37,412 bases of DNA from Streptomyces aurantiacus (GCF_001418335.1 NZ_LIPP01000294.1:1-37412), one strand, 5' to 3'; counted from the first letter of the stretch, positions 7,057 to 15,175 are shown. A program made the numbers and translations. Notes: generated by a model not told the origin, from the letters alone.

Positions 7057-7820
7057 TCCCGCGCATACGCCATCCCTACCTCGACCATCCCGGCCCCATC
7101 GCCTTCGCCCACCGGGGCGGAGCCGCCGACGGCCTGGAGAACACCATGGTCCAGTTCCACCGCGCGGTCGCGGCCGGCTACCGGTACATCGAGACCGACG
7201 TGCACGCCACGGCGGACGGAAGACTCGTCGCCTTCCACGACGCGACGCTGGACCGGGTGACCGACGGGGCGGGCCGGATAGCGGACCTCCCCTGGGACGA
7301 CGTACGGCACGCGCGCGTGGCGGGCGCCGAACCGGTCCCCCTGTTCGAGGAGCTGCTGGAGACCTTCCCCGACGTCCGCTGGAACGTGGACGTCAAGGCG
7401 GAGCCCGCGCTGCGCCCGCTCCTCGACCTGATCCGCGCCACCGGCGCCTGGGACCGCGTCTGTGTCGGCTCCTTCTCCGAGGCACGGGTCGCGCGGGCCC
7501 AGCACCTGGCAGGCCCGCGCCTGGCCACCTCGTACGGCACCCGCGGCGTACTGGGGCTGCGCCTGCGGTCGTGGGGCGTACCCGCCGCGCTGCGCCGGTC
7601 GGCGGTCTGCGCCCAGGTTCCCGAGGCGCAGTCGGGCGTCCCGGTGGCCGACCACCGTTTCGTGCGCGCCGCCCACGCGCGCGGGCTGCAGGTCCACGTG
7701 TGGACGGTCAACGAACCCGAGCGGATGCACCGGCTTCTCGACCTGGGAGTCGATGGCATCATGACCGATCACATCGAGACGCTGCGCGGCGTCCTCAAGG
7801 ACCGCGGCACCTGGGTCTGA
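7053..7820 (+). CDS. Glycerophosphodiester phosphodiesterase
   Basis: A 255-aa cytoplasmic enzyme of the GDPD (UgpQ-like) TIM-barrel family, which hydrolyses glycerophosphodiesters to glycerol-3-phosphate and an alcohol. Visible motifs are AHRGG with LENT (catalytic His-Arg, metal Glu), ETDVHATADG (metal Glu and Asp), FHDATLDRVTDG (second catalytic His) and NVDVKAE (metal Glu). C-terminal strands include VHVWTVNEPE and GVDGIMTDH. There is no signal peptide, so it acts inside the cell, probably on phospholipid-turnover products. Start GTG 7053 overlaps the yczE stop by 4 nt; no strong Shine-Dalgarno is needed if translation is coupled. Length is normal for the family. Confidence 0.92.
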   Translation: MIPRIRHPYLDHPGPIAFAHRGGAADGLENTMVQFHRAVAAGYRYIETDVHATADGRLVAFHDATLDRVTDGAGRIADLPWDDVRHARVAGAEPVPLFEELLETFPDVRWNVDVKAEPALRPLLDLIRATGAWDRVCVGSFSEARVARAQHLAGPRLATSYGTRGVLGLRLRSWGVPAALRRSAVCAQVPEAQSGVPVADHRFVRAAHARGLQVHVWTVNEPERMHRLLDLGVDGIMTDHIETLRGVLKDRGTWV

Positions 7821-7899
7821 CCGCCCCCGGGCGCACCCACCGCACGGCGTCCGCGTAACGAGGACACGGCGGGGACACGACGGGGAAGCGAGGGCACGG

Positions 7900-9285
7900 G
7901 TGGGCACCGACACCGTGCGGGAACGGGCCGCCGACGGGCTCGCCGAACGGCGGCGTGAACAACGCGGCTGGTACTTCTACGACTGGGCCTGCTCCGTCTA
8001 TTCGACGAGCGTGCTCACCGTGTTCCTCGGCCCCTATCTGACGTCGGTCGCCAAGGCGGCCTCGGACGCGGACGGATTCGTGCACCCGCTGGGGATCCCC
8101 CTGCGCGCGGGTTCGTTCTTCGCCTACTGCGTGTCCGCGTCCGTGATCCTGTCGATCTTCGTCATGCCGGCGGCGGGCGCGGCGGCCGACCGTACGGGCC
8201 GCAAGAAACCCCTCCTCGCGTTCGCCGCCTATCTGGGCGCCGCGGCCACCGCGGGCATGTTCTTCCTGGACGGCGACCGGTATCTGCTGGGCGGCCTCCT
8301 GCTCATCGTGGCCAATGCCTCACTGGCCGTCTCGATGGTGCTCTACAACTCGTATCTGCCGCAGATCGCCCCGCCCGAGGAACGCGACGCCGTCTCGTCG
8401 AGGGGCTGGGCCTTCGGCTACGCGGCGGGCGCGCTGGTCCTGGTGGCGAACCTGGTGTTCTACACCGCCCACGACAGCTTCGGCGTCTCGGAGGCGATGG
8501 CGGTTCGCATCTGCCTGGCCTCGGCGGGCATCTGGTGGGGCGCCTTCACGCTCATACCGCTCAAGCGGCTGCGCGACCGCCGCACGACGTCGCCGGGTTC
8601 CTCGGGCACCTCGGGCATCTCAGGTCCCTCGGGCACGTCCAGGCACGGCGGTTGGCGGCAACTGGCGGCGACCGTGCGCGACATGCGCCGCCAGCCGCTG
8701 ACGCTCGCCTTCCTCCTCGCGTACCTCGTCTACAACGACGGCATCCAGACGGTCATCTCGCAGGCCTCCGTGTACGGCTCCGAGGAACTGGGCCTCGACC
8801 AGTCGACACTGATCGTCGCCGTGCTGCTGGTCCAGCTGCTCGCGGTGGCCGGGGCCCTCGGCATGGGCCGGCTGGCCCGGACGTACGGTGCCAAGAGGAC
8901 CATTCTCGGGTCCCTGGTCGCCTGGACCGTCACGCTGGCCGCCGGGTACTTCCTGCCCGCCGGAGCCCCCGGCTGGTTCTTCGTCCTCGCCGCCGGCATC
9001 GGGCTCGTCCTCGGCGGCAGCCAGGCGCTGTCCCGGTCCCTGTTCTCGCATCTGGTGCCGCCCGGCAAGGAGGCCGAGTACTTCTCGGCGTACGAGATGA
9101 GCGACCGGGGCATGAGCTGGCTGGGCCCGCTCCTGTTCGGTCTGACCTACCAGCTGACGGGAAGTTACCGGGACGCGATCATCTCGCTCGTGGTCTTCTT
9201 CGTGGTGGGATTCCTGCTGCTCGCGCGGGTTCCGGTGCGCCGGGCGGTACGCGACGCGGGCAACCCCGTTCCCGCCAGGATTTAG
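7900..9285 (+). CDS. UMF1/Atg22-type MFS transporter
   Basis: A 461-aa major facilitator protein with about 12 hydrophobic segments. The N-terminal signature GWYFYDWACSVYSTSV and the loop DRTGRKKPLLAF fit the UMF1 (Atg22-like) branch. A hydrophilic Gly/Ser/Thr-rich stretch (about residues 229-247, repeated SGTSG-like units) forms the central cytoplasmic loop. Substrate unknown; the yeast relative is implicated in amino-acid efflux from vacuoles. Start GTG 7900 follows GCGAGGG. It is 79 bp downstream of the phosphodiesterase gene on the same strand and may be part of the same transcript. Confidence 0.87.
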   Translation: MGTDTVRERAADGLAERRREQRGWYFYDWACSVYSTSVLTVFLGPYLTSVAKAASDADGFVHPLGIPLRAGSFFAYCVSASVILSIFVMPAAGAAADRTGRKKPLLAFAAYLGAAATAGMFFLDGDRYLLGGLLLIVANASLAVSMVLYNSYLPQIAPPEERDAVSSRGWAFGYAAGALVLVANLVFYTAHDSFGVSEAMAVRICLASAGIWWGAFTLIPLKRLRDRRTTSPGSSGTSGISGPSGTSRHGGWRQLAATVRDMRRQPLTLAFLLAYLVYNDGIQTVISQASVYGSEELGLDQSTLIVAVLLVQLLAVAGALGMGRLARTYGAKRTILGSLVAWTVTLAAGYFLPAGAPGWFFVLAAGIGLVLGGSQALSRSLFSHLVPPGKEAEYFSAYEMSDRGMSWLGPLLFGLTYQLTGSYRDAIISLVVFFVVGFLLLARVPVRRAVRDAGNPVPARI

Positions 9286-9369
9286 CACTCGGAGCCAAAG
9301 GGCGGTAGTGTACGCGTTTGGCCTGCCAGGCGTACCGTTACTGCGCGTCAAAGATGCCGAAACGCTAGG

Positions 9370-9393
9370 TGACATCTACTGTCAGATGTGACA
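9370..9393. promoter_or_regulatory. TGACA/TGTCA palindrome cluster upstream of rbpA
   Basis: Three pentamers alternate in orientation: TGACA (9370-9374), TGTCA (9380-9384) and TGACA (9389-9393). ACATCT and AGATGT (9372-9377, 9384-9389) form a second, overlapping inverted repeat. It lies about 65 bp upstream of the SigR-type -35 of rbpA. It may be an operator or a terminator-like hairpin for the upstream MFS gene; I cannot decide between them. Confidence 0.35.
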
Positions 9394-9453
9394 AACCGGG
9401 CGCAGGTGGGTACAACAAGGGGCGGCTACGACGGCGACGCATGGCCCGGAACG

Positions 9454-9479
9454 GGAATCTTTACCGCCGACCGGACGTT
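9454..9479 (+). promoter_or_regulatory. SigR-type promoter of rbpA
   Basis: GGAAT (9454-9458) and GTT (9477-9479) are separated by exactly 18 nt, the Streptomyces sigma-R consensus (GGAAT-N18-GTT). In S. coelicolor rbpA is a known member of the sigma-R disulfide-stress regulon, so the match is functionally expected. Transcription would begin near 9487, leaving a leader of about 55 nt. Confidence 0.85.
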
Positions 9480-9540
9480 GACCGGATGACGACGACAGCG
9501 ACACCTGTCCTGTGGGCGACAAGCCCGGGAGGCACGATTC

Positions 9541-9915
9541 ATGAGTGAGCGAGCTCTTCGCGGCACGCGCCTCGTGGTGACTAGCTACGAGACGGACCGC
9601 GGCATCGACCTGGCCCCGCGCCAGGCCGTGGAGTACGCATGCGAGAAGGGCCATCGATTCGAGATGCCCTTCTCGGTGGAGGCGGAGATCCCGCCGGAGT
9701 GGGAGTGCAAGGTCTGCGGGGCCCAGGCACTCCTGGTGGACGGCGACGGCCCTGAAGAGAAGAAGGCCAAGCCCGCGCGTACGCATTGGGACATGCTGAT
9801 GGAAAGGCGTACGCGAGAGGAGCTCGAAGAGGTCCTCGAAGAGCGCTTGGCCGTGCTTCGATCCGGAGCCATGAACATCGCGGTCCACCCTCGGGACAGC
9901 CGCAAGTCCGCGTAG
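9541..9915 (+). CDS. rbpA: RbpA, RNA polymerase-binding protein
   Basis: A 124-aa protein that binds RNA polymerase holoenzyme, stabilises open complexes with the principal sigma factor and contributes to basal rifampicin tolerance. An N-terminal tail (MSERALRGTRLVVTSYE) is followed by the core domain, with CEKGH (C34, H38) and CKVC (C56, C59) forming the zinc site known in the S. coelicolor protein. A basic linker (about 80-88) and the C-terminal sigma-interaction helices HWDMLMERRTREELEEVLEERL complete it. Length and every segment match the family. It is monocistronic, expressed from the SigR promoter just upstream and closed by the strong hairpin at 9955-9992. Confidence 0.97.
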   Translation: MSERALRGTRLVVTSYETDRGIDLAPRQAVEYACEKGHRFEMPFSVEAEIPPEWECKVCGAQALLVDGDGPEEKKAKPARTHWDMLMERRTREELEEVLEERLAVLRSGAMNIAVHPRDSRKSA

Positions 9916-9954
9916 CCCCTCCGGGGGTTGGGCGGCATACAACGCACGCACGCG

Positions 9955-9996
9955 ACCGCGGGCGCCGTACTTTTGGGTACGGTTCCCGCGGTTTTG
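9955..9996 (+). terminator. Intrinsic terminator of rbpA
   Basis: ACCGCGGG (9955-9962) pairs with CCCGCGGT (9985-9992). Inside it CCGTAC pairs with GTACGG around a small T-rich loop, and the stem is followed by TTTG. The flanking CGCAC and GTGCG runs lengthen the stem. This is the most classical intrinsic terminator in the window. It lies 39 nt after the rbpA stop and may also serve the converging fxsA transcript. Confidence 0.85.
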
Positions 9997-10030
9997 TGCG
10001 TGTGCCTGACCGGCGGTTGAGCGCATTCGA

Positions 10031-10090
10031 GTGCGGGCCCGCTGTGGCTGGTCGCGCAGTTCCCCGCGCCCCTGGGTGGTCGGCCCGCAC
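10031..10090. repeat. Dispersed repeat, copy C (single arm)
   Basis: Bases 10044-10073 carry one arm of the dispersed repeat (GTGGCTGGTCGCGCAGTT...). The opposite arm is missing. The copy sits inside an unrelated 9-bp inverted repeat, GTGCGGGCC (10031-10039) with GGCCCGCAC (10082-10090). It lies in the convergent rbpA/fxsA gap. Confidence 0.8.
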
Positions 10091-10111
10091 GGCCGCCTGG
10101 GTATTTCACCC

Positions 10112-10154
10112 CTCCGGCGTTTGAGGAGCGGGGGTTTCGGGGGCGGAGCCCCTG
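10112..10154. repeat. Second repeat type: CCGGCGTTTGAGGA element
   Basis: This stretch contains CCGGCGTTTGAGGAGCG followed by a GGGGC-gga-GCCCC hairpin. From memory, near-identical sequences are scattered between genes in many Streptomyces genomes; I cannot confirm the count here. It lies between rbpA and fxsA and may add to bidirectional termination. Confidence 0.5.
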
Positions 10155-10207
10155 AGTAGGGACGGGAATGGGTAGGGGCGGCGGGGGCGAAGAACCCTCG
10201 CCGGTTC

Positions 10208-10789
10208 TCAGCCCGTCAGCGGGGGGCGCGAGCCCGTGTCCTCCCGCCGCCCCCGCGGAGCGTCGTCGTCCCGGATGACCTCTCCCTGGACGACCTTGCC
10301 GTCAGGGCGATGGATGCGGGCCTGCTGGAAGGCGTCACCGAAGGTACCCGCCGCCTCGCGCACCTTGCGCTCGAACGTACGCTCCACGTACCGGCTGAGA
10401 GCCTTCTGGACCGGCGGCACCAGCAGGAGCAGCCCGAGCGCGTCGGAGATCAGCCCCGGCAGCATCAGGAGCAGCCCGCCGAGCATCATCAGGCCGTTGC
10501 CCTCGGAGTTGGTCCTGCCCTCCGGCAACGCACCGTTCTGCTGCTGTTGGAGCGTCTCACTGAGCGCGCGAAAGGCCCGGCGGCCGGCCCGCTTGATGAC
10601 CACGGAGCCGAGGAGGAGGCCGGCGACCAGGAGCACGAACACCGCGAAGCCGCTCGCCGCGCCCGCCACCACCGTCAGCAGCCAGATCTCCAGCACGAGC
10701 CACGCGGCGATGCCCAGCGGCAGGAACCTCAGCAGCCGGGAGCGCCGGGGCCGGGCGGAGGAGGACGGGATCGAAGCGCCAGTCGTCAT
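10208..10789 (-). CDS. fxsA: FxsA-family membrane protein
   Basis: A 193-aa membrane protein. Hydrophobic segments at about residues 21-42 and 47-63, then 98-125 (probably two helices), surround a Gln-rich hydrophilic loop. The C-terminal 65 residues are charged and cytoplasmic. This is the layout of the FxsA family, named for an E. coli protein whose overproduction relieves F-plasmid exclusion of phage T7; its cellular role remains unclear. The ATG at 10789 follows GGAGG by only 1 nt, an unusually short spacing, but a stop codon upstream in frame leaves no better start. It follows ppm1 on the same strand (108-bp gap), where CCTGTGCG occurs three times without a clear promoter. Confidence 0.85.
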   Translation of the reverse strand: MTTGASIPSSSARPRRSRLLRFLPLGIAAWLVLEIWLLTVVAGAASGFAVFVLLVAGLLLGSVVIKRAGRRAFRALSETLQQQQNGALPEGRTNSEGNGLMMLGGLLLMLPGLISDALGLLLLVPPVQKALSRYVERTFERKVREAAGTFGDAFQQARIHRPDGKVVQGEVIRDDDAPRGRREDTGSRPPLTG

Positions 10790-10897
10790 GCCTCCAGTGT
10801 GCCTGGCCCAGGCTCAGTACGACATAAACAGGTGATCAGCCCTGCCTGTGCGTGCACCTGCGCCTGTGCGCGCCCGTGGGGCTGCCTGTGCGGCGAG

Positions 10898-11683
10898 CTA
10901 TGACGCAGAGCCCGCCGGGGGCTTCCTGCGGCCCAGGACGCGCCCCGCACGCTCCTCCACGCCCCACGTGGTGACCCGCCACAGGGCTTCCACCAGAATG
11001 TCGCGGCTCATCTTGGAGTCGCCCAGTTCCCGCTCGACGAAGGTGATGGGCACCTCGACCACGTGACAGCCCGCCTTGACGGCCCGGCGGGCCAGGTCGA
11101 CCTGGAAGCAGTAGCCCTGCGAGGAGACCTCGCCGAGACCGAGGCGCTCCAGGGTCTCGCGCCGGAAGGCCCGGTAGCCGCCGGTGACGTCACGGATCGG
11201 TACGTCGAGCAGGACGCGCGAGTAAAGGCTCCCGCCGCGCGACAGGAACTCGCGGGACTTGGGCCAGTTGACCACCCGGCCGCCCGGCACCCAGCGGGAT
11301 CCGAGCACCAGGTCGGCGCTCTTGAGCGCGGTCAGCAGCCGGGGCAGCTCCTCGGGCCGGTGCGAGCCGTCGGCGTCCATCTCCACCAGGACGCCGTACC
11401 CGTGTTCGAGGCCCCAGCCGAAGCCCGCGAGGTAGGCGGCGCCGAGGCCCTCCTTGCCCTTGCGGTGCAGCACGTGGACGTGTTCGTCCGCGACGGTCAG
11501 CTCGTCGGCGAGCTTGCCCGTGCCGTCGGGGCTGTTGTCATCGGCGATCAGGACGTGCGCCGCGGGCACGGCCGCCCGCACCCGGCCCACGATCGCCTTG
11601 ATGTTCTCCGCCTCGTTGAAGGTCGGAATGATCACCAAGGTCGTGCCGAGCGGGCCGAACCGTCGCTCAACGCCGTCGTTCAC
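10898..11683 (-). CDS. ppm1: Polyprenol monophosphomannose synthase
   Basis: A 261-aa GT2 glycosyltransferase that moves mannose from GDP-mannose to polyprenyl phosphate on the cytoplasmic membrane face. The product feeds O-mannosylation of secreted proteins by Pmt; in S. coelicolor this pathway is also needed for phage phiC31 infection. Visible motifs are IIPTFNEAENI at the N terminus, DDNSPDGTG, the metal-binding MDADGSHRPEE, and VLGSRWVPGG. There is no C-terminal membrane domain, as usual for stand-alone actinobacterial Ppm1. The GTG at 11683 follows AAGGGGAAG closely. It leads the ppm1-fxsA pair. Confidence 0.93.
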   Translation of the reverse strand: MNDGVERRFGPLGTTLVIIPTFNEAENIKAIVGRVRAAVPAAHVLIADDNSPDGTGKLADELTVADEHVHVLHRKGKEGLGAAYLAGFGWGLEHGYGVLVEMDADGSHRPEELPRLLTALKSADLVLGSRWVPGGRVVNWPKSREFLSRGGSLYSRVLLDVPIRDVTGGYRAFRRETLERLGLGEVSSQGYCFQVDLARRAVKAGCHVVEVPITFVERELGDSKMSRDILVEALWRVTTWGVEERAGRVLGRRKPPAGSAS

Positions 11684-12188
11684 AGCTTCCCCTTAAGACT
11701 TCCGTGCGAGAGGGGCTCCACCATAGCGAGCGCTGCTCTTCCCGCTGGTAGGGCATCGACTTGAAAGTCCCGCGAGGGGGCGGCGGAACTGCGGATCGGG
11801 GCCCGGCGCCCTTCGGGCCGACCTGGGACCCGCTGGCTGCGGATCGACCGAAAGCCGTTGTCTACTGAGCGTCCGGGCCCCACCCGGGTCGCACCATCCG
11901 GCCGGAACGTTCCCTCGCCCCGTGGCACGGACGCTGGGCCTGGCTCCCAGTGGTGGTGCGCCGGTGCGGCACACCACCCCTGACCCAACTGCGCTGCGGC
12001 GACTGCGCGGAAGTTCACCGGTCGGACGTCCGGTGGTGGACCCGGCCGAACCTACCGGCCACCTGCCGCTCACTGTCAACAGTCGTTCGACCTGCGGTTC
12101 TTCCGCAAAGTGCCTGGTCAGAGCGGAGGATGCGCAGGTCGCACGACCGGCCGTCGGACCATGATCGGCACCGCGCCGCCCCGGGACA
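11684..12188. other. Long gap with candidate ppm1 promoter
   Basis: This 505-bp gap between ppm1 and the amidohydrolase gene has lower third-position GC in every frame and no credible gene. On the minus strand TTGACA (12074-12079) and TAGGTT (12049-12054), spaced 19 bp, resemble a housekeeping promoter for ppm1, giving a leader of about 360 nt. That -35 lies within the palindrome ACTGT-ca-ACAGT (12072-12083). A second inverted repeat, CACCGG-N8-CCGGTG, covers 12016-12035. Both could be operators; neither matches a motif I know. Confidence 0.4.
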
Positions 12189-13910
12189 TCACTCGTCCGG
12201 CCGTACGAATACGGTGCGGCCGCCCACCACGGTGCGCAGGCAGACGGGCAGGCGGGCACCGGGTGACAGGTCGGGCAACCCCGGGGTGCCGGAGCGCGGG
12301 TCGGTCGACCAGCGGGCCACCCGGTCGTCCGGGGCCTGGACCACGAGTTCGCCGGTGCGCCACACCGCGTAGTCCGCGGGCGCGCCCGGCACCAGGGTCC
12401 CGGCGTCGTCCCGGCCGGCCGCCCGCCAGCCGCCCCGCGTGTGCGCCGTGAAGGCGGCACGGACGGACACCCGGTGTCCGGGTGTCCGATGGAAGGCCGC
12501 GGCGCGGACGGTGCCCCACGGGTCGAGCGGTGTGACCGGGCTGTCGGAACCGAAGGCGAGCGGCACTCCGGCGCGCAGCAGGGCGGCGAAGGGGTTGAGC
12601 GTACGGGCGCGCTCGGCGCCCAGTCGCTCGGCGTACATGCCCTCCTCGCCGCCCCACAGGGCGTCGAAGGCCGGCTGGACGGAGGCGGTCAGGCCGAGGT
12701 CGGCGAAGGCGGCGATCGTCCCGGCGTCGAGCATCTCGGCGTGCTCGACGCGGTGCCGGGCGGCGCGCACCCGGGCCGGGCCGACCTTCTGGGCGGCGGC
12801 GCGCATGCCGTCGACCACCGAGGACACGGCGGCGTCCCCGATGGCGTGGAAGCCCGCCTGGAGCCCTTCCTCGGTGCATGCCACCACATGGGCGGCGACG
12901 GCGGCGGCGTCCAGGTAGGCGGTACCCGTGTGGCCCGCGTCGGTGTACGGCCGGTGCAGGCAGGCCGTGTGCGAACCGAGGGCGCCGTCCACGAAGAGGT
13001 CGCCCGCGGCGCCGGCCGCTCCCAGGGCGCGGGCCTTGGCGACGTCCTGCTCCGCCCAGTAGCCGACGACGCGGGGTCCTGCCTCCTCGGCGGCGAGCCG
13101 CAGCAGCCCGGCGAAGTCGTCCTCGGAGGAGATCTCCGGGCCCGCGCACTCGTGCACGGAGCCGATACCGAGCGTCGCCGCGTGCCGCAGGGCGGCGCGC
13201 TGGGCCTCCGTACGCTGCTCCGGCGTCACTGCTGCGAACGCGGCGGCGCGTACGGCGTGATGGGCGTCGCGGGTGAGCGGTTGGCCGTCCTCGAATCCGG
13301 CCGCCCCGCGTACACCCGGCGCCAGGTCCAGCAGGGCCGTGGTGGCGACGGCGGAGTGGACGTCGATCCGGCTGAGGTAGAGCGGACGGCCGCCGGTCGC
13401 CTCGTCGAGCTCGGCACGCCGCGGTGGCCGTCGCTCGGGCCAGCGGGAGGCGTCCCAGCCATGGCCGAGGAGCACCCGGTCGGCGGGGCGGGAGGCCGCG
13501 AACTCCCGTACTCGGGCCAGCGCGTCGCCGAGCGTGCGGGCGTCGGAGAGGTCGAGGCCGGTGAGGGCGAGGCCGGTGGCCGTGGTGTGCACGTGGGCGT
13601 CGGTGAACGCCGGGGTGACGAGCGCCCCTTCGAGGTCCACCACCTCGTCGACGCCGTCCGAGAACGCGTCGGCGGCGCCCTCGGAACCGACCCAGGCGAC
13701 CTGCCCGCGTTCCACGACCATCGCGGTGGCGAACGGATCGGCGGGGCTGTGGACCTCCCCGCCGCGCAGCAGCACGGTCAGCGCTTCGCGGGAACGGTCG
13801 TCCTGGAGGCGGGGGTCGTCCGCGGCCGGTCGCGCCCGCCCGGCGGAGCCGGCGGAGGATGCCGCGCGCGGGGCACGGTTCGGCTCGGGATCGGTGGTGC
13901 TGTCACTCAT
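12189..13910 (-). CDS. YtcJ-like amidohydrolase
   Basis: A 573-aa metal-dependent hydrolase of the amidohydrolase superfamily (Amidohydro_3, YtcJ/N-substituted formamide deformylase-like). The metal-binding HxH lies in TPAFTDAHVHTT, and later conserved pieces include HGWDASRWPE, GFHAIGDAAV, HRVEHAEM and FGSDSPVTPLDPW, ending with the beta-sandwich return (APADYAVW). These enzymes cleave C-N bonds in amides, formamides or cyclic amides; the substrate cannot be read from sequence. No signal peptide is present, so it is cytoplasmic. The ATG at 13910 (MSDSTTD) is chosen; upstream in-frame codons look non-coding and the Shine-Dalgarno spacing is rather long. It lies 88 bp downstream of the Lrp/AsnC gene on the same strand, so amino-acid-linked control is plausible. 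Confidence 0.87.
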   Translation of the reverse strand: MSDSTTDPEPNRAPRAASSAGSAGRARPAADDPRLQDDRSREALTVLLRGGEVHSPADPFATAMVVERGQVAWVGSEGAADAFSDGVDEVVDLEGALVTPAFTDAHVHTTATGLALTGLDLSDARTLGDALARVREFAASRPADRVLLGHGWDASRWPERRPPRRAELDEATGGRPLYLSRIDVHSAVATTALLDLAPGVRGAAGFEDGQPLTRDAHHAVRAAAFAAVTPEQRTEAQRAALRHAATLGIGSVHECAGPEISSEDDFAGLLRLAAEEAGPRVVGYWAEQDVAKARALGAAGAAGDLFVDGALGSHTACLHRPYTDAGHTGTAYLDAAAVAAHVVACTEEGLQAGFHAIGDAAVSSVVDGMRAAAQKVGPARVRAARHRVEHAEMLDAGTIAAFADLGLTASVQPAFDALWGGEEGMYAERLGAERARTLNPFAALLRAGVPLAFGSDSPVTPLDPWGTVRAAAFHRTPGHRVSVRAAFTAHTRGGWRAAGRDDAGTLVPGAPADYAVWRTGELVVQAPDDRVARWSTDPRSGTPGLPDLSPGARLPVCLRTVVGGRTVFVRPDE

Positions 13911-13998
13911 GGGGAACAGTCTCGCCCCTCGACGGGGCGGCCTCGTGCGCGGGGCCGGGCAGCAGCGTGCGGGGGCCGGCAAGCAGGAGGGGCGGCCG

Positions 13999-14439
13999 TC
14001 AGATCTTCGGCGGCCGTGCCTCGTACGGTGTCGAGAGGACCACCGTCGTCCGGGTGGACACCCCGGCCAGGGAGCGCAGGCGCGCGAGGAGTTCCTCCAG
14101 TTCGTGCGGTGTCGAGACGCGGACCTTGAGGATGTAGTTCTCGTCGCCCGCGACGCTGTGGCAGGCCTCGATCTCCGGGACGTCGGCCAGTCGTTCGGCG
14201 ATGTCGTCCGGGGCGCTGGGGTCGAACGGTTTCACCGAGATGAAGGCCGTCAGCGGCAGTCCCACGGACTCCGGGTCGACGACCGCGGCATAGCCGCGGA
14301 TGACGCCGCGCTGCTCCAGCCGACGCACCCGCTGGTGCACGGCCGACGTGGAAAGACCCGTGGCCTTGCCCAGGTCGGTGTAGCTCATCCGCCCGTCTTC
14401 GACGAGCAGCTGCACGATGTGACGGTCCAGCTCCTCCAT
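13999..14439 (-). CDS. Lrp/AsnC-family regulator
   Basis: A 146-aa one-domain-pair regulator. The winged helix covers residues 1-55 (DRHIVQLLVEDGRMSYTDLGKATGLSTSAVHQRVRRLEQRGVI). The ligand-binding RAM domain covers about 65-140, with the GDENYILKV strand typical of amino-acid effector sites. Such proteins form octamers and respond to amino acids. It precedes the amidohydrolase gene on the same strand and diverges from a hypothetical protein gene; one or both are probable targets. The ATG at 14439 has only a weak AGG upstream. Confidence 0.92.
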   Translation of the reverse strand: MEELDRHIVQLLVEDGRMSYTDLGKATGLSTSAVHQRVRRLEQRGVIRGYAAVVDPESVGLPLTAFISVKPFDPSAPDDIAERLADVPEIEACHSVAGDENYILKVRVSTPHELEELLARLRSLAGVSTRTTVVLSTPYEARPPKI

Positions 14440-14573
14440 GGCGGAGAACCTACAGTGCCCTTGATCCCCCCGGGTACTCAGCGGCGCAGGTCATACCCGC
14501 TTTGTGATGTGGGCGCGGCCGGCCGGCGGGGCACGCGGCGGACAAACCAGCCGGGTCGGGCACTCACGGACGG

Positions 14574-14593
14574 CATGTGACGAACGCCACATG
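14574..14593. promoter_or_regulatory. Inverted repeat CATGTG-N8-CACATG
   Basis: A perfect 6-bp inverted repeat with an 8-nt spacer lies in the 265-bp divergent gap between the Lrp gene and the 145-aa hypothetical gene. Its core also satisfies GTG-N6-GNCAC, the motif I recall for the Streptomyces Crp protein. It could equally be the autoregulatory site of the Lrp protein. Nothing else nameable is in the gap. Confidence 0.4.
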
Positions 14594-14704
14594 ACACCGG
14601 CGGCTTCCGTGATGTTCTCGTGATTACCGCGGAGACGGGACGGGAAGTGCTTGCTGTGGCCGAGGTCGCAGTGCCTTGTCGGCCCATCCGAGGGGGAGTA
14701 ATCC

Positions 14705-15142
14705 ATGCAGAGTCTGAAGCGTCCTGGTCGTACCGCGCCCAAGCGGCAGCAGCCGGCCGTCGAGCCCGAGCCGGAGGGCGTCGAACCGGACGCCCTGGAC
14801 GACGAGGAACTCGACGCGTACGACACCTTCGAGATGTACCGGGTGATCTGCCCGGACTGCGCGCAGCCCATCGCGCTCCTGGCGGACGAGGAGAGCCTGC
14901 CGGAGCACGCGCTCTGCGCGTCGCCGTGGAACCCCTTCGGACTCACGGTCTGTGCCGGTACGGGCCGCTCGGCGGCCGACGCCCGGCCCGCCGACGAGAC
15001 GCTGGAGGTCCAGGAGCAGCACACCGCCCTGCTGTTGACGCTCCCTCAGGGACTCGACTGGCGGACCCAGCCCTTCTCGCACGTCGGCGGCCCCGAGTCG
15101 CGGCCCATGCAGGTGCCGGAGATGCGGCGCCAGGCCGCCTGA
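14705..15142 (+). CDS. Cysteine-motif hypothetical protein
   Basis: A 145-aa soluble protein with no family I can name. The first 45 residues are charged and proline/glutamate-rich and probably disordered. The centre has ICPDC, a third Cys in HALCASPW and a fourth in LTVCAGTG, which could form a zinc ribbon. The last 50 residues are polar (QEQHTALLLTLPQGLDW). GGGGAG lies 6 nt before the ATG, and third-position GC is high, so the gene is real. It diverges from the Lrp/AsnC gene and is followed by a strong hairpin at 15156-15175. I recall similar proteins only in streptomycetes (not searched). Confidence 0.8.
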   Translation: MQSLKRPGRTAPKRQQPAVEPEPEGVEPDALDDEELDAYDTFEMYRVICPDCAQPIALLADEESLPEHALCASPWNPFGLTVCAGTGRSAADARPADETLEVQEQHTALLLTLPQGLDWRTQPFSHVGGPESRPMQVPEMRRQAA

Positions 15143-15155
15143 GCGCTCCTCGGCC

Positions 15156-15175
15156 GGGCCCCCGCCGCGGGGCCC
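15156..15175 (+). terminator. GC hairpin after the Cys-motif gene
   Basis: GGGCCCC (15156-15162) pairs with GGGGCCC (15169-15175) around CGCCGC, 13 nt after the stop codon at 15142. There is no T run. The role is inferred from structure and position. Confidence 0.6.

Noticed and set aside
11680..12018. 112-codon minus-strand frame that overlaps the ppm1 start by four bases
   Set aside because: The GTGA overlap looks like coupling, but third positions are only about two-thirds G/C, the sequence is unlike a folded protein, and the candidate promoter and palindromes lie in or just above it.
12441..14129. 562-codon plus-strand frame
   Set aside because: Antisense shadow of the amidohydrolase and Lrp genes, whose motifs are intact on the other strand.
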